Assembly: GCA_963922205.1 (NCBI GenBank)
Contig: CAWUHX010000260.1
Coordinates: 434,001-498,000, forward strand
Length of the DNA: 64,000 nucleotides
From: Romanomermis culicivorax
Lineage: Eukaryota > Nematoda > Enoplea > Mermithida > Mermithidae
Reading direction: 5' to 3'
The notes below the pieces were generated by a model. That model searched no databases, had not been told where the DNA came from, and saw only the letters and a program-made list of their open reading frames with translations. Positions 50,775 through 62,700 of this stretch are shown in pieces; within the stretch, counting starts at the first letter, position 1, and every line of letters starts with the position of its first letter. A program made the translations under genes and the position numbers.

Positions 50775-53700
50775 TCAACGTAATAAAATTCTTTGCAACG
50801 TGATAACCGACGTCAGGGGCATGCCAGAATGGAGCAACTTTTCTACAAATGATCTCAAATGTCGATAATCTAAAAGGGGGACAAGAAAGAGGTGTATAAA
50901 ATATTACGTTTCAGAAGTTCAATAAAAGATACCTCTTATTTGGAACTCTTCCCATTTTTCTTTGGGCGCCAGGTCGAAAAACGTCAAGAATTCGCCTAAT
51001 TTACTTTTCGGCGGCTGCAAACACGCGTACAGAGGCTTTGAAGATGGAGATTTCGATTTTTCCGGCGTTACGACCCATTTTCCGATATATTGTTTCAGTT
51101 CATCTTTATCGATATCTGTAAAGATTTTCTATTCAAAATTACTTTTAAGTGTTCAAAATTAAATCATTCTGCCGGCATACGCCAAAAATGAAAAATTTTA
51201 GATCTTCGCGAGACTATTTCTTACTTTTTGTTATTATTTGCTATTCGAAAACTCAATATGATATCCTTCCTTACCGTCAACTATTCGATTTTCCATCGTA
51301 AAATGCAAATTGGAAATAAATTCCGGGCACAACACGTTTCGAATAACGGGCAATAGACTCCCATCAGTCGCCGTTCGACTATTCAAGTAATCTTTCAATA
51401 ATTTAAATTGCCAAACATCGAAAGTCGAATAAGAATTGGACTTCGTCGTCTAGAAAATGGAAAATCCAAGACAAACACTAGGAAAACGTAAGAAACTTAC
51501 CAACAATAAATCCATCAAGAATGGAAAGGCGTTCAAACACTCGTTCCGAATACAGTAATCTTTGAGATCAGTGAATTTCTAGAACACAGAAAAATTGAAG
51601 TGTATTTCATAATTGAAATCACAACAAACTTACAGTAAAACAGTCTTCGCTTCCTTGAGGCAAATCTGAAACGTACCAAGAACCTGGGGTTTTGAACAAA
51701 ACTTTTGAGGTCGAGCTTTTGTATCCCTGTGGAATAAAATGAGAAAAAGTGCGAAGCTGAGAACAAACAGACAAAAAATTGCTAACCATAGGATCCAGAT
51801 TATAGCTAAGGAATCCGGCTCGTCTTTCAACACATAAATTTTGACCACTGAGGACAGTTGACCTAAATTACATGGTGATATGTAGTAAATTTACTGGAAA
51901 AAGTATGAACTATGATGTTTGCTAGAAATTTACTATGAAAATCAATTCTCCAGAAAAAAATGTCATATATTTTTCCAAGCTGCCTTACTTCAATTTTTCC
52001 AAATTATCTTCTCCGACGAATTTTAATGGAAAATATCTTTCGTCGTCTAATTCTACACATTCTAATTTACTCCATTCCGGGAGCATAAAAGGTGTCCTGA
52101 GATCAACCGTTGTTTGATCGTAAGAATCTGTGGCCTAAAACATTTGTCCGAAAGAAACAGCATGACGATTTTCAGAATCTATACATACCTTAAACGTCAC
52201 TTTAACGTTACATTGAACCAAACTTTCGCTGTCGTCTTCTACAGTACACAATAATCTTTGTTCGCAAGATAAAACGTACAAATGCCTTAGAGCTTGTAAA
52301 TGATACCTAAAAAGTTTAGGATTTGTAGAGTTTTGTTTTGGATGATACAAAAAATAGTACCTGTTATCGTTGGTGTTCGATGGAAATTTAGGGAAAAATG
52401 CGCAAAGCAAGATGGCCAGCGATAAATCGTCAGTTTTGAGCGAATAGCTACATACAAGAATAGTAAAATCGGAACGATCTCAATTCAGAAACACATTTCT
52501 CGTAATTCAGATTAAAAATTTGAATATACATTAGACATTATTAAAAAATATTTGATCCAAAATAATGGATCAATTTTCCAATTCTAATTTTTACAAGTTA
52601 TCTCACCGGCCGCAACCAAGGAATAATAGACCGAGAGCCATATGGGGAACTAAATAATTGGCCCCCAAAGATAGACGTTTCTTGAATAAGCGAATAATAC
52701 GAAAAACGTCCAAATTCCCTGTGCCAGCCATGACCTGCGACAGGAAGTAAATTTTTTATATGAAATTCATAATCGACGTCAGTGAAATATAAACATTAAA
52801 AATTTCGGAAAAGATAATGAATCAGTTATTTTCTCAATTAGGTAAGTTTCTAGAAAACACGCGAATACGATAAGATTTGAAGTCGCTCTGGAAGAATAGG
52901 ATTACAATATTCTTTTTCGGGAACACACAAAAAATCATGAAACAAAAAACTTCCAGCGTTCTAGAAAATAAATGTTGTTTTTACATGCTCCATAAGACTG
53001 GGTAAAAAGCATGAAAAAATACTCACAACTGCAAGCGACAATAAAATCACGTTCAAGCACGTTTCGCTGGCGTAGTTTCCGGCTTTTCTTAGAACCGGCG
53101 CGAAAGTAGCTGCATGTTGGCACGATGCCATGAACATTTTAACATAATAAATCTAAACAAAAACAATAAGTGTCAAATTCTACAAGAAAAAATTGCCATA
53201 AATCTGCCGAAAAAGGGGAAGAAAATATTCGCCCAGAAAATCATTAGCAAAAATGTAAAATGTGATTGAAACCCTGATCAAAGTTTGAAAAACGAAACTC
53301 CGTATCATTTGAAATGTTACTCTCTTTTCGACTCTATTTTATAAAAAGATAGAAACGGAAATTCATACCGGTCAGATTTAGAAAGAAATCGTAACAATTT
53401 CGATTTTCTTACCAAAACTTCGAATGTTTGCGCGTTAGCCGTTCCGGCAAACTTCAACGCTAGACTCAAACACGCACCGGCCGTCGTATAGCAATACGTT
53501 TGAGCGACGGTTTCCCAATCGACGACGGCGCCGGCGCCGCAAACGTCTAAACCGGGCGTCGTCGTCGAAGCCAAATGACTGGAAACGGCGATGTTGAAAC
53601 CTTCGGCGCTGGTTAAACGAGCCGACAATAAAGGCAATAGACGTCGGACGCAGTCGGGCGTTTGCCCGTCCACCCAACTTTTCGTAGGTTGAATTGAAGA

Positions 53701-56700
53701 AAATTTGATCAAATTTTTGCATACGATACGTACGGTCAAGAAATCCGGTCGAACGCTATCCAATAAGGTTAAAGTGTCGGGTGGTTCTAAATATTTAGCC
53801 ATAGGTTCGTTGTCGCTTTTTATGTACATTAAACCCAAGGCTACAGTAGCTGGCAAAGATGTGACGTGGATATTGACGAAATCGCCTTCCTGAGAACGGA
53901 AATTTTGTATTTATAGTAAGCAACGTCTTTTCTCATTGTAATTTCTTCCACCGAGTCTGTAATCTTAACGATTCGTTTTTAATCATTTTTCTGACTTTTT
54001 CGAGCAAAAAAATCAATTTTTTCCTTTAAGAATCCCCCTGAAATTTTGGGCAATCCATGTATCTACCCCCTAAAAGTGGCTTGACTCCCCCGCAGACCTA
54101 TGTATGCTATCAACCCTTGAAAAAATGGAACGTTTCTGAATTACGAGTTATGCATACAAGTACTATGCATCGCTTCTATACGAGAAACCTTTTGGAAGTA
54201 GGACGACATGTCAATCTTTTTGGACAATGAAAACATGTAACGTTCTGGAACTTTAATGTGCTACTAAAATAATTTTCATTTATTTTTATTCACAATAAAA
54301 ATTGAAAACTCAAATTTTCTCGTGTGGATCGTCGCATAATCTGGAAATCAAAAAATAAATTTTTGAGACATCAAAAATCCTGAGTAAATGAAAAATAAAA
54401 GAACGGTAACAGTTCGTAACTTTCGAAAAAAAGAACATCTGATTAGATGCATGTGTATTAAATAACCTTCAACCTTAAGTCACGGAGTCTAACCAAAAAA
54501 TGGGCGATCTTCAAACATCTGAAATATGTACCAGAATCAGGGCCGTGCACAAGGAGGGCGGGGGGGCGACCGCCCCCCTCCCCGCCCATTGAGGCAGTAT
54601 GCACACAGTGTATCGCGCAAAATCGACATTTTCTGGGACTATTTAGTGAAAAAAATTTAGCCCCTCCATGAAAAAATCCTGCGCACGGCCCTGACCAGAA
54701 TCATTTAACTAATTTTGCATACAGATGTGGGACGACTGCTACCGTAATAACCCCAGCAAGTGAATCGCAAACTTCCCGGAGCAAAGTTTATACTTTCTAT
54801 AACCAGAAGCGAAAGCTGAAGTAAAAATTACTCGTCGTATATCTTACTTTGACTAAATGACTTTGATTAGATGTTGGAGCGAAATGATGAAACTTTTTCT
54901 GGCCACCATTGATGAGTAAAATCAATTCGTCAGCCAAGGTGAAATCAGGATCGTTGAAAATCAAATTACCTTTACCTGAAATTTGGAAATTTAAATTTCA
55001 AAAAAAACTACAGGAATACACATAGCATAGGATAAAGAAAATTTGATTCCATTGACCAAGATGTCTTTGCCAATTGCGCTTTAGTAGAAAATTTTGATTT
55101 ACAAAATTTTCCCTCTGAAGATGAGCTTCTGAAAGAATTTTTGTAAATTTGATCGAATTGAAGCTAAATTTTACCTAATAAAATCAATCCCAAAGCGAAT
55201 CCGCAAGACAACGCGTACGATTCCCTATCAATCATATGATCCGTCGATGCTGTTGCAGGTTGTCGCATTTCTTTGACTAAAGCTTCGGCTAGACGGTAAT
55301 TTGAAGAACCGGCGTGTACTAAACCCAAGCCGAAAACGGCCGCATTTTGTACTTGGGGATCGATATTCAATTCGAATAAAGTTTGCGGTAGGAGGAAAGG
55401 TAAATGCGTGGTCAAAATTTTTGTCGTCACCGAATCCTTTGTACCGGCTTTATTGACGGATAAACCTGCGTAAAAATTTAAAAAATGAAAGGCAAGAGGC
55501 ATTACAATTTCCAGCGAAATTATGCGATATCCCAATGAAATTCTAGGAAATCATCTCAAAAATAACATCATCGGATAAATGAAAAGTATGTCGATAAATC
55601 AAAAATGTGAAACCGAAGCCAATTAACGACTCATGTTTGTTTTTCAAATTCGACGTGTATCCAAAAGTGAAAACACTTCCGAAACATTAGGCTGCTGTAA
55701 CCAAGAACCGTGATCTTGATATCAATGGAAATTTTCATGGGGATAAAAAGGGTTGAATTAACAGAAGACAATTTTTGATATGAAGATACTAATATGGGTT
55801 TTGGAGTTTTCAGCTTCGATATTCTACCCGAAGATCCAGAAGGATTTGATCAGAATCGAAAATGCTTATACTCCACATCTTCCAACAAAACGAAAATTTT
55901 GTTCCAGACAGCCAGGTGATTCTGATGAACATTTAGAAACACTTTCTTTGAAAACTCATTTTCCAGTCACATAAGAGAACCATAGCAAGCCCTTTCTCGG
56001 TAAGCTTGGGAACCTACTGTATCGTACTCTAACACTTCGATTCAAAGAGAAAAACGTATCTAGTACATATAGTTCTTAAAAAGTGTTTTTCTAGTGTATT
56101 TAGAATAATCAATCTTTTTGATTGGATTGCAACACATCAGCCAATCGACTTGATGTTCAGGTTCTGCGTTCGTTCCTAATACATATACTTGAGTTTTTTA
56201 CGTTGGGATTTTCTGACTAAACTACAGTACACCTGAGCTGAACTCACAATGAAAAATGCTTATTACAATGAAATTCAAATAGTCTAGGCACATTAAACAA
56301 ATGGTTTCCGAACTGAAACTTTTCACTTCGACCACTACAAAAAAATAATTTTTTCAATAAAATTTGCGTTTCCTAGAATTTTTTTGGGGATCTTCATATT
56401 AGTGAAAAATTTTGAGTGAAAAAGTTTATTTGGCGCAAGCAAACTGCACATACATTAAGATACATTAAAACGATTCCTCAAACGGAAAAAGCAATGAACG
56501 GCAAAAAAACGATGAAATTAAAGCAACACAATTAAAACAGAAATAAAATGCTGCGCAAGGTCAAAAAAGCTGTTACGAAAAGTATTACGAAAAAGCTCTT
56601 TGAACTGATATCAAATCTTAACCCTTAACGTCCTGTATATACAGCGTGGTAAAATATAGTCTGAGTCATACATGTATATGGGCGAAAGTGCTATGGGAAC

Positions 56701-59700
56701 CCCCCCCCCCTCCCCAGGAATCGTCGACCATATGGCCAGTCATTGGGATAGCCATAGGAACTCCCATACTTTTGGTTGGAAAAAATACTGAAAAATGTCA
56801 ATTTTCGAACAAAAAATGGTCAAAAACGTCAATTTTCTCGGCGCTTCGCTGCCGTGAATACACTTTTTCCGGTCTTTTTAGAAAAAAATTACTATTTTTT
56901 GAACTATTTTCCGGACTTTTTCGTAAAAACATTGATTTTTTTCCTTCAAAGATCTCTCACCCCAAAATTTTGGGAATCACTGACCTACGGCCCAAAAAAG
57001 AGGCTCAACCCCCCCCCAGACCTCTGGGCCCCGTTACATGTATGGGCTCAGTAAATGCAGCGTATCTCATTCAATTCGAGATAAAAAACATGTCGTTTTT
57101 TCATTCGATTCGTAAGGTTTTGCGCATCAAGAAAGCTGGAGATTGTGTTTGGTATACTGTAGTCAGCGCCTGAAAATCGAAATTTTCGTCTGGCGCTGAA
57201 TCTTTTTTGGGGTTTTCTCGGTCTTTTTTTATTTTTCGCGCTTGAGGTAGACTTTACCAAGGGATTCTGCTAATGCAGTCGAAAAGCGCATCCATTTTTC
57301 ATCACAATGCTTTTCATCGCGTCGGATTACACAGCATGATGTATTTTTGAGAATTTTTGAAAAACTAACATTTTTTAGCTTTTGTTGCATTTCGGATGAT
57401 TTTTTACTGCGCGAAAATGGCAGATACTGAGAAAGTATTCATATGTTGGGGGTCCCCTTATAAATGCCCGCCCTCAATACAGCTAGAGGTATGGTTATAA
57501 TCCTTAAAGTAAATAAACAATAGTTTTCATAGACAAAAGTACACAGAAATAACAAAAAAGGAATATTGGGTCGATTCGACCCTAAGCAGGACGTTAAGGG
57601 TTAATATTATTTCTTACGTCAATTCATTATGTTTATTAAGCATGGACATAATCAATCCAAGGATCCGCTAGAAAACATGGCAAATGAGAAAAATCTATGG
57701 TCTCCCTAAATGAAAAAAAAATTTAAAGCAGTAGGCAGAGGCTGAGCGGATGACAGAGGGTGAGCATATCCATTAACTTTTGATTGTAAACGGCAAATTT
57801 TTATCGATTACACTAACCTATTAAAATAGCTAAACTCGTCATCGGGTCGGCTCTCGCCAAATAATCGTGCACATTATACAACGACAAATGCTCCAAAAGC
57901 CCGTTCAATCCCAGACCCAACAAAAATCCCGCCGCGTCAGGCGCCAACGATTGCGCCGCCGGCAAGCCCGGCGCTTGGACTCCGTTCGCCGACGCCAAAT
58001 TATTATTATTGTTGTTATTGTTATTATTATTATTTGTTTGAGCGTTGGCGCCCGTCGCCGGTTGTTGTTGATTATTCAAATTTGTGTTGCCCACATTATT
58101 GTTGACGTTGTTGAACGCAACGGCGCCGACGACGGTAGACGACGACGATGGTCGGACAGCCGTCGAAGTTATCCATGCGGAAATTAAATCCGATTGATTG
58201 GCGGTTACTCGAGCGGCCGACGACGAATGTTTGACCGACGTTCCGGGTAAAGGGTGAGCGGCGGCCGAAGGAGAAATTTTCAAGGCCGCGGCAACGCCGT
58301 TGTGGAATTGAGGCCATAGGTCGAAATTAGCCGGCACTTCGATGTGTGTTAGTTCGACGGTCAAATTTTGAGCGGTGGATTTACCTGAAAGATTGGAATT
58401 CTGAAAAATAAAATGTCAATTTTAATTGAATAATTTTACAAATTAAAAAATTGTTCTAAAAATAATAAATTTCATTTTATACTTTTAAGGATTTTTTTAT
58501 GAAGAGGTAATAATAATACTTGCACAATAAATGCATCATTTTTCCAAATCTAAATAATGCTTGATTCCCGAATGTTAAAAAATCACGCAAGTACAAGCTT
58601 ATATCAGAGAACATAAAAAACGTGAGAAACTTTCATCGCCTTAATGCTTAATGATTATGATTCGGTCGGAGACCAGATCCATGCATTCTCCGGGAATGGC
58701 CAATCTTTGTTCGATAAACAGAGTGTTGATCAGGATCTTTTGACACATGTTCTACGAGTGTATATAAAATTGTGATGTACTCAGTTTAGTCATCTGTCAA
58801 AAATATTTCAAAAACTTCAATATGAAACTGCCGATTACGTTTTTTATAAAACGAACCGAAGATGAGCTAACCGAATCGGATTCTACGGATTTTAAAAAGA
58901 AGTCAATGTCATTTGATGGCAGATGTTTATTTTCATCTAAATACAGTGGTGCTTCAAGTCACCTGAGTCCAATTCGAGAACCATAAATTCTGAAACATTA
59001 GATGTTTTGAAGATGCTATGCATAAACTTAAATTTTAAACAAAGCTGAAACAATGGACAAATTTTTTCGACTGGAAGAATTTTAATAAATCATTTTTGGA
59101 AGAATTGTAGGATTGTGATAGATGATATGACGTATATTATAACAGCCAAAATGTTAGAGATCAGGTAATCTATATATTGATTCATATTTTTAAACAAAAT
59201 TGTTGAAATTCTGCCGGAGGTAATCGACCATTATGCATTATTTTCCGAACGATGGGCAAGTACTCCAATCCATCATACATCCATGCTACAGAAGCTCGAT
59301 TTGAAACAAAAGCGGTAAAAAAGTTATTTCTTCAACCAATAAATAATTTTAAACTTTTTTCTTATCTGATGAAACAATTTCGCTTTGCTGTTCACCCAAT
59401 ATAGTCCAATGGAAGACATATAAATAATCAGGTGAGCTATGAAATGTTAATGACATTTGGAAATGAAAAAAATGCTTATGGACATAGAAAAAGCAAAATA
59501 AAGATACAGACACATTTTTTGCGGTCTGTAGGATACGCACGAGTGTATAAACTCTAAATGACAATGATAAATTAATATACTTGAAGCTGAGGGTATTTTA
59601 GAAACTTCCATTTGGAGAGCACTTTCATTAATTTTCACAAAATATGACGGAGTTAAGCAGGATTTAAGTCTGAAATTATGTGATCTTCTGTTCACGGAAT

Positions 59701-62700
59701 ATTTCGGGAATTTTCACTTTTGAAAATTCAAGGACTCTTTTCTCATCATTGGAGGACTCCAAGCCCAAAAAACGTGCATGAATCTTTGAATACGTACTTA
59801 CCACTCAGGTTCAGTTTTGGAATATGCGAACCGACCGTTGACGCTGCCGCGGATTGATCATGCGCCTCGCGCAACACGACGCCGTTTCCGTCGAATAAAT
59901 GGTGGCAAGTGCGCAGAGTAAACATGCCTCGACCCGTTGGCAACATCAACGTTTGAGCGCAACGAGCCAACAAAAAATGCTCTTGATCTTCGCGGAAATC
60001 GTGATCGCTTTGACCGGGTTGTTGTTTTAAAGAGATGCGAATGGGAGCCGACGATCTTAAATACCTTCGGACGACCTGACATTGAAAAACTTAACATCGA
60101 ATATTTTCTTAGAAGGATTGATCGTTCTTTACCGTAGATTTACATTTATTAAATGTTCACTTCCATTCCTACTGAATTGTGAAAATCGTTCTACAGTATA
60201 CTAATGGAAGTATAAATTTAAAATGCTCATTGATGCAATTTTGTGGCATTCAAATTACCATTAGAGCTATAAAGAAAAACCAATTTTTTCGAGTCAAGCT
60301 TATCGTGATTCAAAATTATATAGCACTTTCTTCGATAATCATATTTCGAAAACGGCTCTTTGAGGAAAGTTCAGGAACCTTAGTTCAGCCGGAAATCAGA
60401 AAAAAATATTAAAACATTCGACCGGAGTGAACGGATTGAAAACTTAGATGGGAATATGAACAAAATGTTCCAAAAACAAAAAAAAAGTTTGGCATCCAAT
60501 CTACAGAATTCTTTTGCTCAAGAATTACCATCTTCAAAAGTCACGTCAAGTCTTCAGGTGTACTCGCTACAGTCAACCGCGCCTTCTTAGCGTAACATAC
60601 GACCGAATGTTTCCGCAATGACCAACTCTACAGTGAACATTGTTTCTCGGGTATATTTTAAATTGAACAACATTCACGGTAAATTTCATATTTCTGACAT
60701 GCAATCTTTTTCTTTTATTCTGATACTATAGAGCAGCATATGTGTAGATAATTAGTACATTTTTTTAAAAGTCACCAACAGAAGTCAACAAGGTCATATT
60801 TTTCAGGTAGGGGTAAAATTGAAAATTTGCGGGGGTAGTGTAGCTAAATGTTCACTAAACACATCATTTTGTCTCAAAATTAGGCAGCTAGTTATCGATT
60901 TTGAGGACTTTAGGTAGGGGTAATACCCCCCTCATACCCCTCCCATGGGGCACTCTGGTCACCAATTATTCCGATTTTGATAATGTTAATGAAAAATACG
61001 TATTGACGTTGCAGTGGTATTTTCTTTCAAATTTGATGGTTTTGTGAAATTCGTCAGAGCATAATTGATGCAAAATGATAACTATAAATATTTTTAGTTA
61101 GTCAAATCTATTATTCAATGATCACGATTAGATTTTCCAGGGAAAGAATGTAGCAGTTTCACAATTAAGATCAAAAACATTACTCCGGTGGCTACTGTAA
61201 CGTCGCACTTTTAGATGGGGCCATTTTTCGGACTAATATTATATAGCCCCTACTTTCGAAAGTCACACTCTCATGATAACTCCAATTTTATAAATTCAAG
61301 TCGTTCAAATCGTTCCACTAACCTGCAACCTTTTATCTTGCATCGAATATCTCAAATGAGCAACCGAATCATGATCAATATTCGTCATACCGTCTTCTCG
61401 GCTATTCGACGTAGCTTTACGACTTTTAAATTTAGAAGTTACAATGTTTTCTGAAGAATTTTTCTCGTTCTCCGATCGTAATGCCGAATCGACCTTAGAA
61501 AAAGGCGACAAAAATGACGGATCTACGAATTCCATCAACGGTAATAAAATTCCAAGCGGTGTGGAAACTTAAAAGTTGAGGAACAATGAAATATTAGTCA
61601 CTGGCGGTTTCCACAAAATGGCTTAAACTTACAAAAATCAAATTTCAATATTACAGAAACGTCTGGACTAGTCGCGAATTTTATCACTTTTTCGAAAGCT
61701 TGCGCATTATTCTTGGAATTATTCAAAATATCACCAATTTTCGACCATATAGCGTCTTTGAAAGTGCAGTCTTGGACTTTATTCGTAGATTTTTGAGCCG
61801 ACGACAATACCGTAACAGTTTTGTCCAAACTTTTAGCGTTCTCAACTTTTCCGTATAAAATTGCGTATAAAGTAGATATGAGTTTCAACGACGAACATGA
61901 TTGATTGACAATTATCGACCACTTTTGATTAGTTTTGACATGCAATCGATCGATTATTGAGAAAATGGACCAACCATCGGATACAAAATACGACGGGAAA
62001 ATCAGTCGTTTGAAATCAACTATAAAAGAGGTAATTAATAATTTTTTTGACTTTTGGACGTGATCAATTGATGCAGAAAAAACTTTGGGAATCGAAATTT
62101 TAAGACTTCAGAACGACAGATAATTCGCCCGAGCCACAGCAGCCTCAACAAAATGCTTACTTTCAGCGATGAAAAACGCACATTTCTCGGACATCAATGA
62201 CGAAAAATCTCGTTCGTACAAGTCAACATATGACGATTGTTTCAAAACGCTGGAAAGGGAATGTTTATTCAGACTTTCTTCTACTCTCATGAATTCTACA
62301 TTGACATATGAGAAGTGTCAGGATGTATAACCCTACCCTGAATCATCGAAAAAAATTGCAAATGGTCACAGATTTGAGCAAAATCTCAAATTTTGCCGAA
62401 TTTCCAGGTATTGAGTGTGACGAAATCAAGAATTTTAATTTACAGTTCCAACAATTCAAAAACACCAACATTTTCACTCTACCAAGGTAGTAAAATCCAA
62501 AAAGCTTTCCAAGAAAAAAGATCACAATTTATCACGAATTGATGGTTGATTAGATCATTCCAGTTTTAGAAAATGCAAAAATTTAATAATTTTTTATCAC
62601 CATCAATTAAAGAAAATAAACTTCAAACCTGGCCAAACTCTTCAAGAACGAGGCAAAAATTTTCAAATCCGACGATCTCCAATTAGAACGGTTCAGTTTC

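Noticed and set aside
57867..58187. Plus-strand frame rich in Arg and Ile
   Set aside because: Antisense of the ANAPC1 exon with the Asn run; the sense frame has clear homology.
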